A DNA stretch of 64,000 nt. Source: Bradyrhizobium oligotrophicum S58. Its GTDB lineage: Bacteria; Pseudomonadota; Alphaproteobacteria; Rhizobiales; Xanthobacteraceae. The stretch is from positions 7,349,001 to 7,413,000 of the forward strand of contig NC_020453.1 in NCBI RefSeq assembly GCF_000344805.1, read 5' to 3'. The notes below the pieces were generated by a model. That model saw nothing but the letters and a program-made list of their open reading frames with translations, made no database searches and had not been told where the DNA came from. Each line of letters begins with the position of its first letter. Position 1 is the first letter of the stretch. The position numbers were made by a program, and so were the translations under genes. Positions 52,868-61,618 of this stretch are shown piece after piece.

Positions 52868-54469
52868 GTGACGGACGAGGTCGATTTCATCGTCGTGGGC
52901 GGCGGCAGCGGCGGTGCCACGGTTGCCGGCCGATTGTCGGAAGATCCGGCAACATCGGTCGCGCTGCTCGACGCCGGAGGGCGCAACGACAACTGGATCG
53001 TGACCACGCCCTATATGCTGTTCCTGATGGTCGCAGGCACCGTCAACAACTGGGCATTCACGACCGTGCCGCAGCAGGGATTGAACGGACGCACCGGCTA
53101 TCAGCCGCGCGGCCGTGGGCTCGGCGGCTCCTCCGCGATCAATGCCATGGTCTATATCCGCGGCCATCGCGCCGACTATGATCACTGGGCCACGCTCGGC
53201 AATATCGGCTGGTCGTATGACGACGTGCTGCCGTATTTCAAGCGCGCCGAGAACAATGCGGAGTTCGACGGCGACTATCACGGCCAATCGGGACCGCTGC
53301 CCGTCGGCCGTCTGCGCACCGACAATCCCGTGCACGAGATTTTTCTTCAGGCGGCGCGGGAAGCGCAATTTCCGGTCCGTGACGACTTCAATGCGGAGAC
53401 CCAGGAAGGGCTCGGCCTCTATCAGGTCACCCAGCAGAATGGCGAGCGCTGGAGCGCGGCGCGGGCCTACATCCAGCCGCATCTCGGCAGCCGCCGCAAC
53501 CTGCGCGTCGAGACATCGGCGCATGCGTCGATGATCCTGTTCGACGGCAAGCGGGCCGTCGGCGTCAAGTATCGCCAGGGCAAGGAGGTCAAGGAGATCC
53601 GTTGCCGGCGCGAGGTGATCCTGGCGTCAGGCGCCTTCCAGACGCCGCAATTGCTGATGCTCTCCGGCATCGGTAACGCAGCCGCACTGGCGCGGCTCGG
53701 CATTGCCAGCGTTCATCACCTGCCGGGTGTCGGCCAGAACCTGCAGGACCATCCCGACTTCATCTTTGCCTACACCTCCGGCAACCCGAACTTTTCTTCG
53801 CTGTCGCCGAAGGGCCTGCAGCGGCTGGTGCGCGGCATCGGCCAATACAGGCGCGAGCGGCGCGGCGTGCTGACGTCGAACTTCGCCGAATGCGGCGGCT
53901 TCCTGAAGACGCGGCCCGATCTCGACATCCCGGACATTCAGCTCCATTTCGGCATGGCCGTCACCGACGACCACGGCCGCAAGCGCCATGGTAACGGCTT
54001 CTCCTGCCATGTCTGTCTGCTCCGGCCGAAAAGCCGCGGCACCGTCGCGCTCAAGAATGCCGATCCGCTCGCGCCGCCGCTGATCGACCCGAACTTCCTC
54101 GGCGAGGCGGAAGACCTGGAGATGATGGTCGCGGGCTACAGGACCACGCAGCGGCTGATGGAGACGCCCGCCATGCGCGGCCTGCAGACGCGCGACCTGT
54201 TCACATCGGATGTCAGGAGCGATGACGACATCCGCGCGCTCCTGCGCGCCCGCGTCGACACGGTCTATCACCCCGTCGGCACCTGCAAGATGGGCGTCGA
54301 CGATCCGCTCGCCGTCGTCGATCCCAGCCTCAAGGTCCACGGCCTGTCCGGCCTGCGCGTGGTCGATGCCTCGATCATGCCGACCCTGATCGGTGGCAAC
54401 ACCAATGCGCCGACCATCATGATCGGCGAAAAGGCCGCTGATATGATCAGGAGCGAGCTGCGCGGCTGA
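52868..54469 (+). CDS. GMC-family FAD oxidoreductase (choline dehydrogenase-like)
   Basis: 533 residues, GTG start with GGGAG upstream. FAD-binding GxGxxG element FIVVGGGSGGATVAGRLSE at the N-terminus, the GMC signature 1 region GRGLGGSSAINAMVYIRGH, signature 2 ASGAFQTPQLLMLSGIG, and the C-terminal active-site area VYHPVGTCKMG and GNTNAPTIMIGEKAADMI. Such flavoenzymes oxidise primary alcohols to aldehydes. With the aldehyde dehydrogenase just upstream it may convert an alcohol to an acid in two steps. The true substrate cannot be told. Confidence 0.9.
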   Translation: MTDEVDFIVVGGGSGGATVAGRLSEDPATSVALLDAGGRNDNWIVTTPYMLFLMVAGTVNNWAFTTVPQQGLNGRTGYQPRGRGLGGSSAINAMVYIRGHRADYDHWATLGNIGWSYDDVLPYFKRAENNAEFDGDYHGQSGPLPVGRLRTDNPVHEIFLQAAREAQFPVRDDFNAETQEGLGLYQVTQQNGERWSAARAYIQPHLGSRRNLRVETSAHASMILFDGKRAVGVKYRQGKEVKEIRCRREVILASGAFQTPQLLMLSGIGNAAALARLGIASVHHLPGVGQNLQDHPDFIFAYTSGNPNFSSLSPKGLQRLVRGIGQYRRERRGVLTSNFAECGGFLKTRPDLDIPDIQLHFGMAVTDDHGRKRHGNGFSCHVCLLRPKSRGTVALKNADPLAPPLIDPNFLGEAEDLEMMVAGYRTTQRLMETPAMRGLQTRDLFTSDVRSDDDIRALLRARVDTVYHPVGTCKMGVDDPLAVVDPSLKVHGLSGLRVVDASIMPTLIGGNTNAPTIMIGEKAADMIRSELRG

Positions 54470-54483
54470 GGCCGCGTGTCACT

Positions 54484-54615
54484 AGAGCGTGATGCGTTCT
54501 TATTGAATCGAAGCGCCCGCCGCGATCTCCGTTACCTCTCCCCATCGGGCCCCCATCGGGAGAGGTGAACGGAGATCGCGGCGCCGGTTCGATCGAGTCA
54601 AAACGCATCGCGCTA
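54484..54615. repeat. large palindromic intergenic element
   Basis: Nested inverted repeats: outer arms AGAGCGTGATGCGTT and AACGCATCGCGCT, inner arms GCCGCGATCTCCGTT and AACGGAGATCGCGGC, and a core CCTCTCCCC to GGGAGAGG. It lies between convergent GMC and SDR genes, so it may also end transcription from both. Confidence 0.7.
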
Positions 54616-54627
54616 TAAGAGGAGAGG

Positions 54628-55389
54628 TCAGGTCAGCAGGAATCCGCCGTCCACCGTGACGACGCTGCCGGTCATGTAGCGCGAGGCATTGGACGCCAGC
54701 AGCATGATGGCGCCGTCGAGATCGCTCTCATGGCCGACGCGCCGCTGCGGAATGCGCTTGATCAGCTTCTCGCCCGCAGGCGTCTCCCAGACGTCGTGGT
54801 TGATGTCGGTATCGATATAGCCGGGAGCCAGCGCATTGACCCGGATGTCGCTGGCCGCGAGCTCCAGCGCCAGCGCCTTCGTCGTCTGCACCACGCCGGC
54901 CTTGGAGATCGCGTAGGGCGAAATGAACTTCACGACGCTGAAGCCCAGCACCGAGGCGATGTTGATGATGTTGCCGCCCGCCTTGCGCGCGATCATGCGG
55001 CGTGCCACTTCGGTCGCGGCGAAATAGGCGCCCTTCAGATTGGCGCCGATCACGGCGTCCCAATCGGCCTCGCTCTGCTCGACCGCGAGCTTCTCCACGG
55101 CGATGCCGGCATTGTTGATCAGCACGGTGACCGGGCCAAGCGCGGCCTCGGCCGCATCGATGCCCCTGGCGATGGAAGCATTGTTCGTCACATCCATCTC
55201 GACCGCGGCGGCACGGCCGCCTTTGGCCTTGATCTCGTCCTGCAGCGCCTCGAGCTTGCCGGTCTGGCGCGCGGCGAGCGCGACGGCGGCACCATGCGCC
55301 GACAGCACGCGGGCAAACTGCCGGCCGAGCCCCTGGCTCGCGCCGGTGATCAGGATCACCTCGCGGCTGACGTCGAACAGGTCGGACAT
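54628..55389 (-). CDS. SDR-family oxidoreductase
   Basis: 253 residues, ATG 55389 with GGGAGGGG upstream. Classical short-chain dehydrogenase: cofactor motif TGASQGLG, NNAG at about residue 92, catalytic Ser in IASVLGFSVV and the YxxxK motif in SPYAISKAGV. The C-terminal PGYIDTDIN and GSVVTVDGGFLL are usual for the 3-oxoacyl-ACP reductase-like group. NAD(P)-dependent, cytoplasmic. Substrate unknown. It runs opposite to the GMC gene. Confidence 0.9.
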   Translation of the reverse strand: MSDLFDVSREVILITGASQGLGRQFARVLSAHGAAVALAARQTGKLEALQDEIKAKGGRAAAVEMDVTNNASIARGIDAAEAALGPVTVLINNAGIAVEKLAVEQSEADWDAVIGANLKGAYFAATEVARRMIARKAGGNIINIASVLGFSVVKFISPYAISKAGVVQTTKALALELAASDIRVNALAPGYIDTDINHDVWETPAGEKLIKRIPQRRVGHESDLDGAIMLLASNASRYMTGSVVTVDGGFLLT

Positions 55390-55499
55390 GGCCCCTCCCT
55401 ATGTTTCCTCGTTTGTTGCAGCGCATTGATACAGACGATTTGAAACAGCGCAAACCGGATTTGTTTACGCCAGCGGCCTACAACTGGCACATATCAGCC

Positions 55500-56015
55500 A
55501 TGAATACTTTCGACCTGGCCGCTTCGGCCGCCCTGATGATCGCCGTGTACAGTGGCTTCTCGACAGGGCTGCTGCGCAGCGCGATCACGATTCTCGCCTA
55601 TCTGCTCGCAATGCCGCTGGCGATGGGCGCCGTCGCGGCGATGAGCCCGCAACTGCAGGACGTGCACGGCGCACCGCTGGCGCAGAACTGGCTGCAGTTC
55701 TTCGCCGCATTCCTCGTGATCGGCGTGGCGCTGGGCAAGATCGGCCGCATATTGCTCGACGAGGCGATCGGGTCCGAAGCCGGCTTCGGCGACCGACTCG
55801 GCGGCGCGCTGCTCGGCGCGGTGCGTGTCGGCATGGTCGCGACCACGCTCGTGCTGGTGTTCGACAGGATCGTTCCGGCGGAGCGCCAGCCCCGCTTCCT
55901 TGAAGGCTCGCACCTGCGGCCCCTGCTCTCGCTCGCAGGCGCGAAAGGCTTCCGCTCGCTTCCGCCCGAACTCGCGAGCCTGATCGATCGCCTCAAGCAG
56001 GAACGGCGGATCTGA
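55500..56015 (+). CDS. CvpA-like small membrane protein
   Basis: 171 residues from ATG 55500; an upstream in-frame ATG at 55401 would add a non-hydrophobic stretch. Four hydrophobic segments and the pattern DLAASAALMIAVYSGFSTGLLRSAITILAY and RLGGALLGAVRVGMVATTLVLV fit the CvpA/colicin V production family. Members are inner-membrane proteins of unclear role in envelope stability. It stands alone between two SDR genes. Confidence 0.7.
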   Translation: MNTFDLAASAALMIAVYSGFSTGLLRSAITILAYLLAMPLAMGAVAAMSPQLQDVHGAPLAQNWLQFFAAFLVIGVALGKIGRILLDEAIGSEAGFGDRLGGALLGAVRVGMVATTLVLVFDRIVPAERQPRFLEGSHLRPLLSLAGAKGFRSLPPELASLIDRLKQERRI

Positions 56016-56129
56016 CCCTCCGAGCCATGCAATTCGACACAGGCCGGATGCCCTTATCAGCGGCGACCGCCTTGGCTAGAATGGCGCCATCATCGTTTCA
56101 GTCTCACTGACATATCGGAGTGATCAATC

Positions 56130-56912
56130 GTGGATCTCGGGATCAAGGGCCGCCGCGCCATCGTCTGCGCCTCCAGCAAGGGATTGGGCCGCGCCTGCGC
56201 CATCGCGCTCGCCAATGAGGGCGTGCATGTCACGATCACGGCGCGCGGCGCCGAGGCGCTGGCGAAGACCGCGGCCGAAATCCGCGCCGCCAATCCCGCG
56301 ATCACCGTGACCGAGGTCGCGGGCGACATCACGACCCCGGAGGGCCGCGCCGCGGTGCTGAAGGCCTGTCCGGAGCCGGACATCCTGGTCAACAATGCCG
56401 GCGGACCGCCTCCGGGCGATTTCCGCAACTGGACCCGCGACGACTGGATCAAGGCGATCGACGCCAACATGCTGACGCCGATCGAGCTGATCAAGGCGAC
56501 GGTCGACGGCATGATGGCGCGCAAATTCGGCCGCATCGTCAACATCACCTCGGCCGCGGTGAAGGCGCCGATCGACATTCTCGGCCTCTCCAACGGCGCC
56601 CGCGCCGGCCTCACCGGCTTCATCGCCGGCCTGTCGCGCAAGACGGTGATCAACAACGTCACCATCAACGGGCTGTTGCCGGGGCCGTTCGAGACCGACC
56701 GCCTGCTCTCGACGGCGAAAGGCGAAGCGGAGAAGCGCGGCGTCACGCCGCAGCAGATCCTGGCCGACCGCGCCAAGCTCAATCCCGCCGGCCGCTTCGG
56801 CGATCCCGAAGAATTCGGCCTCGCCTGCGCCTTCCTGTGTGGCGCCAAGGCGGGCTTCATCACCGGCCAGAACATCCTGCTCGACGGCGGCGCGTTCCCG
56901 GGGACGTTGTGA
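56130..56912 (+). CDS. atypical SDR-family protein lacking the Tyr-xxx-Lys pair
   Basis: 260 residues, GTG start behind GGAG. It has the Rossmann cofactor region (CASSKGLGRACAIALANEG), NNAGGPPPG and the catalytic Ser region NITSAAVKAP. Where YxxxK is expected it reads LSNGARAGLTGF, with no tyrosine or lysine. Other SDR parts (NGLLPGPFETDR, ITGQNILLDGGAFPG) are normal. It belongs to the FabG-like group with SNGARAGLTGF that recurs in alphaproteobacteria, as far as I recall. It may use another acid/base or act as a binding protein. Confidence 0.85.
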   Translation: MDLGIKGRRAIVCASSKGLGRACAIALANEGVHVTITARGAEALAKTAAEIRAANPAITVTEVAGDITTPEGRAAVLKACPEPDILVNNAGGPPPGDFRNWTRDDWIKAIDANMLTPIELIKATVDGMMARKFGRIVNITSAAVKAPIDILGLSNGARAGLTGFIAGLSRKTVINNVTINGLLPGPFETDRLLSTAKGEAEKRGVTPQQILADRAKLNPAGRFGDPEEFGLACAFLCGAKAGFITGQNILLDGGAFPGTL

Positions 56913-56982
56913 GGCACGGGTTCGACGACGTGAGAGGCTGCACGGGCGAGACTGCGCGACTTGGTGCGGCAGTCTCGGTGTC

Positions 56983-57140
56983 ACCTCTCCCCGCTTGCGG
57001 GGAGAGGTCGGATTGCATCGAAGATGCAATCCGGGTGAGGGGGTACAGGTCTCACCACAAGCACTTCCCGTGCGTCTGCCCCTCACCCCAACCCTCTCAG
57101 CGCGAGCGAGGCTCGTCGCGGCCTCGTAAGAACGGGGAGA
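56983..57140. repeat. cluster of intergenic hairpins
   Basis: Two perfect hairpins lie back to back: 56983-57008 (12-base stem, ACCTCTCCCCGC type) and 57009-57033 (11-base stem, CGGATTGCATC). Further on, CCTCACCCCAACCCTCT and ACGGGGAGAGGG (to 57140) pair with parts of the first. Such CCTCTCCCC/GGGGAGAGG elements are dispersed repeats in Rhizobiales. The 342-base gap 56913-57254 holds nothing else that I can support. Confidence 0.7.
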
Positions 57141-57254
57141 GGGAGCACACCGCCGAAGCGGACGGAGCACGAATCCAACTCGCGAAGATAAGCTGCTGAG
57201 CTGCTGTCACTATCAGCTGAGCGCGAGCGAAGCGGATCGCCTGTCTCGAACGAC

Positions 57255-57710
57255 CTACCGCTTCGTGCCTTCGTCCTCGTCGCGCTGGCTCGGACTGGAT
57301 GAATCCGCCGTTGTCCGCCCCTCCGTCCAGTCGATGCCGAACGCATCGAGGCCTTCGGCGAGCAGATCGCCGAGCATCGGCTCACCCAGGAGATAACGCG
57401 CGGTATGGCGGTCGCGCTGTCCGGCTGCTTCGCTGCGCAGATCGTCCCACTCGTCGATGTCGCCATCGCCGCGGCCGAGCCGCATCAGCGCGACGAGATC
57501 GATCTGCTCGTCCTCGGTCAGCGCATTGATGAAGCCGGTGATCTCGCGCACCACGGGATCGTCGCCGGAATCCTGCAGCACGTCGATCATGTCGTCATCG
57601 GCGGCGTTGGAGCCGGACTCGACATCGACAGCCTCCTCCTTGACGTCGAACTCGCGCGCCTTCTCGATCAGGAAAGCGACCTTCTCGGGCGATATCGTCA
57701 ATTCTGGCAT
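57255..57710 (-). CDS. DUF3775-type acidic protein
   Basis: 151 residues, ATG 57710 with GGAG six bases upstream. Very acidic, soluble, no signal peptide. Opens MPELTISPEKVAFLIEKAREFDVKEE, then FINALTEDEQIDLVALMRLGRGDGDIDEWDDLR and LLAEGLDAFGIDW, the layout of DUF3775 proteins found across alphaproteobacteria. Function unknown. It is divergent from the metallo-beta-lactamase-fold gene with 117 bases between. Confidence 0.75.
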   Translation of the reverse strand: MPELTISPEKVAFLIEKAREFDVKEEAVDVESGSNAADDDMIDVLQDSGDDPVVREITGFINALTEDEQIDLVALMRLGRGDGDIDEWDDLRSEAAGQRDRHTARYLLGEPMLGDLLAEGLDAFGIDWTEGRTTADSSSPSQRDEDEGTKR

Positions 57711-57827
57711 GACCGTCTCCTCATGGGCTGGCCGAGACAACGCCTGTTCCGAACAGTTGATCCATTGCGCGGGCGGAAGCGACGCGGCATCGTTCTGCGA
57801 GCCAAGAACAAGATGGGGAAAGGGCGC

Positions 57828-58682
57828 ATGCCTTGGAAGGTCGGCCGGGTCAGGATCACCAAATTCGTCGAGCTGGAAACGGTCGGCGGCACCCGCTTCA
57901 TCCTGCCGCAGGCGACGCCGGAGGCAATCCGCGGGCTGCCCTGGCTCACGCCAGATTTCGCCACCGACGAAGGGCGGCTGAAGATGTCGATCCACACCCT
58001 GGTGGTGGAGACGCCAACCCGCCGCATCGTGGTCGATACCGGGCTCGGCAACGACAAGCAGGGGCGCAGCGTGCCGGTTTGGAACAACCGCACGACGCCG
58101 TTCCTGGAAATGCTGAGCGCGGCCGGTTTTTCGCCAGACAGCATCGACCTGGTGATCTGCACGCACCTCCATGTCGACCATGTCGGCTGGAATACGAGGC
58201 TGGTCGACGGCCGCTGGATTCCGACCTTCCGCAATGCGCGCTACGTCTTCGGCCTCAGGGAATATGAGCATTGGCGCGATCACAGCGCGGCTGCCGATGA
58301 GACCGCGACCTTCGCCGATTCCGTGCAGCCGATCGTCGCGGCCGGACGCGCCGAGCTGGTGGCGGGCGACGCCGTGATCACCGACGAGATCACGCTGATC
58401 CCGACACCGGGGCACAGCCCGGGTCATGTCAGCCTGCACATTCGCTCCGATGGTGCCGAGGCACTGCTGACGGGCGACGTCGCGCACCATCCCTGCCAGA
58501 TGGCGCATCTCGACTGGAGCTCGACCGTCGATTCCGATCCGGCACAGGCGATCGCCACGCGGCAGGCGCTGTTCTCCCGCTTCGCCGAAACCGATGTGCT
58601 CGTGATCGGCGGCCATTTCGACGCCGGCCACATCCGGCGTGACGGCGCGGCATTCCGCTTCGAGGCAAAGGGGCCGCGGTAG
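57828..58682 (+). CDS. metallo-beta-lactamase-fold hydrolase
   Basis: 284 residues from ATG 57828 with GGGGAAAGG upstream (ATG 57813 is a weaker alternative). Zinc motifs in order: HLHVDHVGWN (HxHxDH), GHSPGHVS, the bridging Asp in TGDVAHHP and the final His in GGHFDAGHI. Cytoplasmic, of the group related to quorum-quenching lactonases and other small-ester hydrolases, but the substrate cannot be inferred. It is paralogous to the gene at 60402. It precedes an FAH-family gene in the same direction. Confidence 0.87.
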   Translation: MPWKVGRVRITKFVELETVGGTRFILPQATPEAIRGLPWLTPDFATDEGRLKMSIHTLVVETPTRRIVVDTGLGNDKQGRSVPVWNNRTTPFLEMLSAAGFSPDSIDLVICTHLHVDHVGWNTRLVDGRWIPTFRNARYVFGLREYEHWRDHSAAADETATFADSVQPIVAAGRAELVAGDAVITDEITLIPTPGHSPGHVSLHIRSDGAEALLTGDVAHHPCQMAHLDWSSTVDSDPAQAIATRQALFSRFAETDVLVIGGHFDAGHIRRDGAAFRFEAKGPR

Positions 58683-58766
58683 CGCATAGCCCGCAAGGTT
58701 GAATTTCGCTCCGCCATGCTCCATGACAGGGCCCTGGAATACCAAGGAATTGAGGGAGAGAAACCA

Positions 58767-59609
58767 ATGAAGCTTGTTCGCTACGGCGAAAAGGGTGCGG
58801 AAAAGCCGGGCCTGATCGATCAATCCGGCCAGCTGCGCGACCTGTCGGCGCATGTGAAGGACCTCGACGGCGCCGCCTATGCGCCGGAGTCGCTGAAGAA
58901 GCTCGCCGCGCTCGACCCGGCCTCCCTGCCCGCGGTCTCCGGCAAGCCGCGCTTCGGCGCCCCCGTGACCGGCATTTCCAAATTCGTGGCGATCGGCCTC
59001 AACTACTCCGATCATGCCAAGGAGACCGGCAACCCGATTCCGGCCGAGCCGATCTTCTTCCTCAAGGCCAACACCGCGCTGTGCGGCCCCTATGACCAGG
59101 TCGAGAAGCCGCGCGGCTCGACCAAGCTCGACTGGGAGGTCGAGATTGCCGCCATCATCGGCACCCGCGCCAAATACGTCTCGGAGGCCGACGCGCTCAA
59201 TCATGTCGCCGGCTACACGATCTGCAACGACGTCTCGGAGCGCAACTTCCAGATCGAGCGTCTGGGCCAGTGGACCAAGGGCAAGTCGCACGACACGTTC
59301 GGCCCGGTCGGTCCGTGGCTCGTCACCAAGGACGAGATTCCGGACGTGCAGAACCTGTCGATGTGGCTCGACGTCAACGGCCAGCGCCGCCAGACCGGCA
59401 CGACCGCGACGATGATCTTCACCATGGCGAAGTGCATCTCCTACGTGTCGCAGTTCATGACCCTGCTGCCGGGTGACATCGTCACCACAGGCACACCTCC
59501 CGGCGTCGGCATGGGCATGAAGCCGCCGACCTTCCTCAACGTCGGCGACGTCGTCACGCTCGGCATCGAGCGCCTGGGCGAGCAGCGCCAGGAGATCGTC
59601 GAGGCCTGA
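58767..59609 (+). CDS. fumarylacetoacetate hydrolase-family protein
   Basis: 280 residues, ATG 58767 with GAGGGAGAG upstream. Short N-terminal domain (MKLVRYGEKGAEKPGLID) and the FAH catalytic domain from about residue 70: FVAIGLNYSDHAKETG, LKANTALCGPYD, metal ligands in DWEVEIAAIIG and CNDVSERNFQ, then GDIVTTGTPPGVGMG. Members hydrolyse or decarboxylate beta-diketo acids, for example in aromatic ring degradation (2-hydroxyhepta-diene-dioate type) or as oxaloacetate decarboxylases. With the MBL and GST genes it may form a small catabolic cluster. Confidence 0.9.
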   Translation: MKLVRYGEKGAEKPGLIDQSGQLRDLSAHVKDLDGAAYAPESLKKLAALDPASLPAVSGKPRFGAPVTGISKFVAIGLNYSDHAKETGNPIPAEPIFFLKANTALCGPYDQVEKPRGSTKLDWEVEIAAIIGTRAKYVSEADALNHVAGYTICNDVSERNFQIERLGQWTKGKSHDTFGPVGPWLVTKDEIPDVQNLSMWLDVNGQRRQTGTTATMIFTMAKCISYVSQFMTLLPGDIVTTGTPPGVGMGMKPPTFLNVGDVVTLGIERLGEQRQEIVEA

Positions 59610-59645
59610 ACCGCCGAGACGTGAGGCAGGCGCAATATACAACGC

Positions 59646-59733
59646 CGTCATTGCGAGCGAAGCGAAGCAATCCAGGACTGTCACCGCAGAAACAGTCTGG
59701 ATTGCTTCGTCGCTGATGCTCCTCGCAATGACG
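59646..59733. repeat. palindromic intergenic repeat (CGTCATTGCGAG type)
   Basis: Outer arms CCGTCATTGCGAG and CTCGCAATGACGG, inner arms GAAGCAATCCAG and CTGGATTGCTTC. Widespread dispersed element of high-GC proteobacteria. It fills most of the gap between the FAH and GST genes and could form a long hairpin. Confidence 0.75.
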
Positions 59734-59767
59734 GACGACAATCCACCGAGCCAACAGGAAGACGTCG

Positions 59768-60382
59768 ATGAAACTCACCTTCTCGCCTGCCTCGCCGTTC
59801 GCCCGCAAGGTGCGCATCGCCGCCATCGAGCTCGGGCTGATCGACAGAATCGAATTCGCGCCGATGTCGGTGGTGCCCGGCCAGGCCAACGCCGAGTACA
59901 CCAAGATCACGCCGCTGAAGAAGCTGCCGGTGCTGATCCTCGACAATGGCGACGTGATCCTGGATTCCTACGTCATCGTCGAATATCTCGACGAGCTCGC
60001 CGGCGGCAACAAGCTCATTCCCGCATCCGGGCCGGCGCGCTGGAAGGTGAAGAGCGAGCACTCGATGCTGCAGGGCATGCTCGATTCCATGCTGTTGTGC
60101 CGCTACGAAAATGCCGTGCGTCCCGAGGGAATGCGCTGGCAGGCCTGGTCGGACGATCACTGGAACAGGGCGTGGGCCGGCATGGCGCGCTTCGCCGCGC
60201 AGGACGATCTGATGACGCGGCCGTTCGACATCGTGGCCATCAGCCTGACTTGCGTGCTCGGCTATGCCGACTACCGCTTTGCGGATTGCGGCTGGCGCAA
60301 GGCGTTTCCGGCGCTCGACGCCTTCCACACCAAGATGCTGGAGCGCGAGTCGGTGAAGATCTCGGTGCCGCCGGCGGCTTGA
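59768..60382 (+). CDS. glutathione S-transferase family protein
   Basis: 204 residues. N-terminal thioredoxin-like domain starts MKLTFSPASPFARKVRIAAIE and contains the cis-Pro region KKLPVLILDNGDVILDSYVIVEYLDEL, with the Asp-Ser that binds glutathione. The C-terminal part is all-helical (MLDSMLLCRYENAVR, DDLMTRPFDIVAISLTCVLGYADYRF). It conjugates or reduces electrophiles using glutathione, and in catabolic clusters often isomerises ring-cleavage products. It is followed by an MBL-fold gene 19 bases away, so the two are likely co-transcribed. Confidence 0.88.
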   Translation: MKLTFSPASPFARKVRIAAIELGLIDRIEFAPMSVVPGQANAEYTKITPLKKLPVLILDNGDVILDSYVIVEYLDELAGGNKLIPASGPARWKVKSEHSMLQGMLDSMLLCRYENAVRPEGMRWQAWSDDHWNRAWAGMARFAAQDDLMTRPFDIVAISLTCVLGYADYRFADCGWRKAFPALDAFHTKMLERESVKISVPPAA

Positions 60383-60401
60383 TCGTTTCAAGGAAAATGC
60401 C

Positions 60402-61268
60402 GTGACGCTGACATTCTCGGTCGCAGACACCACCATCCATCGCATCGTCGAGCAGGAGACCACCTTCCTGCCGGCGCGCGAGATGTTTCCGGAGCTGACG
60501 CCCGAGATGCTCGCCTCGCAGCGGAGTGCGCTCCAGGCGGCCCATGCGCTCGACGCGCAGGATACGCTGATCCTGTGCTTCCAGTCCTATGTGGTGAAGA
60601 CGCCCCACCACACCATCCTGATCGACAGCTGCATCGGCAACGACAAGCCCCGCGCGCGGCCGGTCTGGAACCTGAAGACCGACGCCACCTACATGCGAGC
60701 GCTTGCGGCCGCGGGCGTGTCGGTCGACGACATCGATGTGGTGATGTGCACGCATCTGCACACCGACCATGTCGGCTGGAACACGCGGCTCGACAATGGC
60801 CGTTGGGTGCCGACCTTCCCCAACGCGCGCTACGTGTTCGCGCAGCGCGAATATGATTACTGGGTGGCGCAGAACGCCAAGGCCGAAGTGCCCGCCTTCG
60901 CCGACAGCGTGCTGCCGGTGGTCGAGGCCCAGCGCGCCGACATCGTCAGCGACGAATTTTCTATCGGCGATCATGTCCGGCTGCTGCCGACACCAGGTCA
61001 TACGCCGGGCCATGTCGCGATGGCCGTGGGCAAAGGCAGGGACGACGCGGTGTTCTCCGGCGACCTGATGCACTCGCCGCTGCAGCTCAGCTTTCCCGAG
61101 CTGTCGCCGAAATTCGACGTCGATCCGGTCCAGGCCGCGGTGACGCGGCGCGCCTTTCTCGAGCGCTATTGCGACACAGCGACCTTGTGCTGTACCGCGC
61201 ATTTCCCCTCGCCCTCGGTCGGCCGTATCAGGCGCAACGGCGACGGCTTCGCTTGCGAGGCCGTATAG
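60402..61268 (+). CDS. metallo-beta-lactamase-fold hydrolase (second copy)
   Basis: 288 residues, GTG start with AAGGAAA upstream. Zinc motifs: HLHTDHVGWN, GHTPGHVAM, SGDLMHSP and AHFPSPSVG. It aligns with the product of the gene at 57828 along much of its length (for example LxNGRWxPTFxNARYVFxxREYxxW), so the two arose by duplication. Here the last metal region has HFPSP, not HFDAG. Substrate unknown. The gene sits 19 bases after the GST gene. Confidence 0.87.
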   Translation: MTLTFSVADTTIHRIVEQETTFLPAREMFPELTPEMLASQRSALQAAHALDAQDTLILCFQSYVVKTPHHTILIDSCIGNDKPRARPVWNLKTDATYMRALAAAGVSVDDIDVVMCTHLHTDHVGWNTRLDNGRWVPTFPNARYVFAQREYDYWVAQNAKAEVPAFADSVLPVVEAQRADIVSDEFSIGDHVRLLPTPGHTPGHVAMAVGKGRDDAVFSGDLMHSPLQLSFPELSPKFDVDPVQAAVTRRAFLERYCDTATLCCTAHFPSPSVGRIRRNGDGFACEAV

Positions 61269-61276
61269 CGCCGACC

Positions 61277-61609
61277 TCAGTCGACGATGAACAGTTTTGC
61301 GCCGGTCGCGGTGAACGACCGGTGCGCAGCGTCGCCGAAATCGGAGACCTGGTAGCTCATGCCGGCCGATAAAGTGAATTTGCGGCCGTCCTTGAGCTGG
61401 CTCTCGAGCTCGCCCTCCAGCACCAGCAGGATGTGGCCGCGATCACACCAGTGGTCGGCGAGATAGCCCGGCGTGTACTCGACTTGCCGCACGCGGATGT
61501 CGCCGATCATCAGCGTGCGCCAATACGCCATGCCCTGCTCGCCCGGATGCTCGGTCACCGGAACGTTGGACCAGTCGGTGACCGTGAACGGAAGCGTCGG
61601 AATTTTCAT
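61277..61609 (-). CDS. DHCW-motif cupin-fold protein
   Basis: 110 residues. Single-domain cupin: MAYWRTLMIGDIRVRQVEY, then the motif DHWCDRGHILLVLEGELESQL, which is the family name-giving DHxC-type motif, and the second cupin strand pair LSAGMSYQVSDFGDAAHRSF. Small soluble protein, metal binding likely through the two His of the motif. Function unknown. It starts 9 bases after the MGMT stop on the same strand, and so is probably in an operon with it. Confidence 0.85.
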   Translation of the reverse strand: MKIPTLPFTVTDWSNVPVTEHPGEQGMAYWRTLMIGDIRVRQVEYTPGYLADHWCDRGHILLVLEGELESQLKDGRKFTLSAGMSYQVSDFGDAAHRSFTATGAKLFIVD

Positions 61610-61618
61610 CGCGACAGC

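Noticed and set aside
57255..59741. 828-codon leftward frame across MBL and FAH genes
   Set aside because: Only its last 152 codons (57255-57710) are a real gene (DUF3775) with a ribosome site. The rest is antisense to two well-supported genes.
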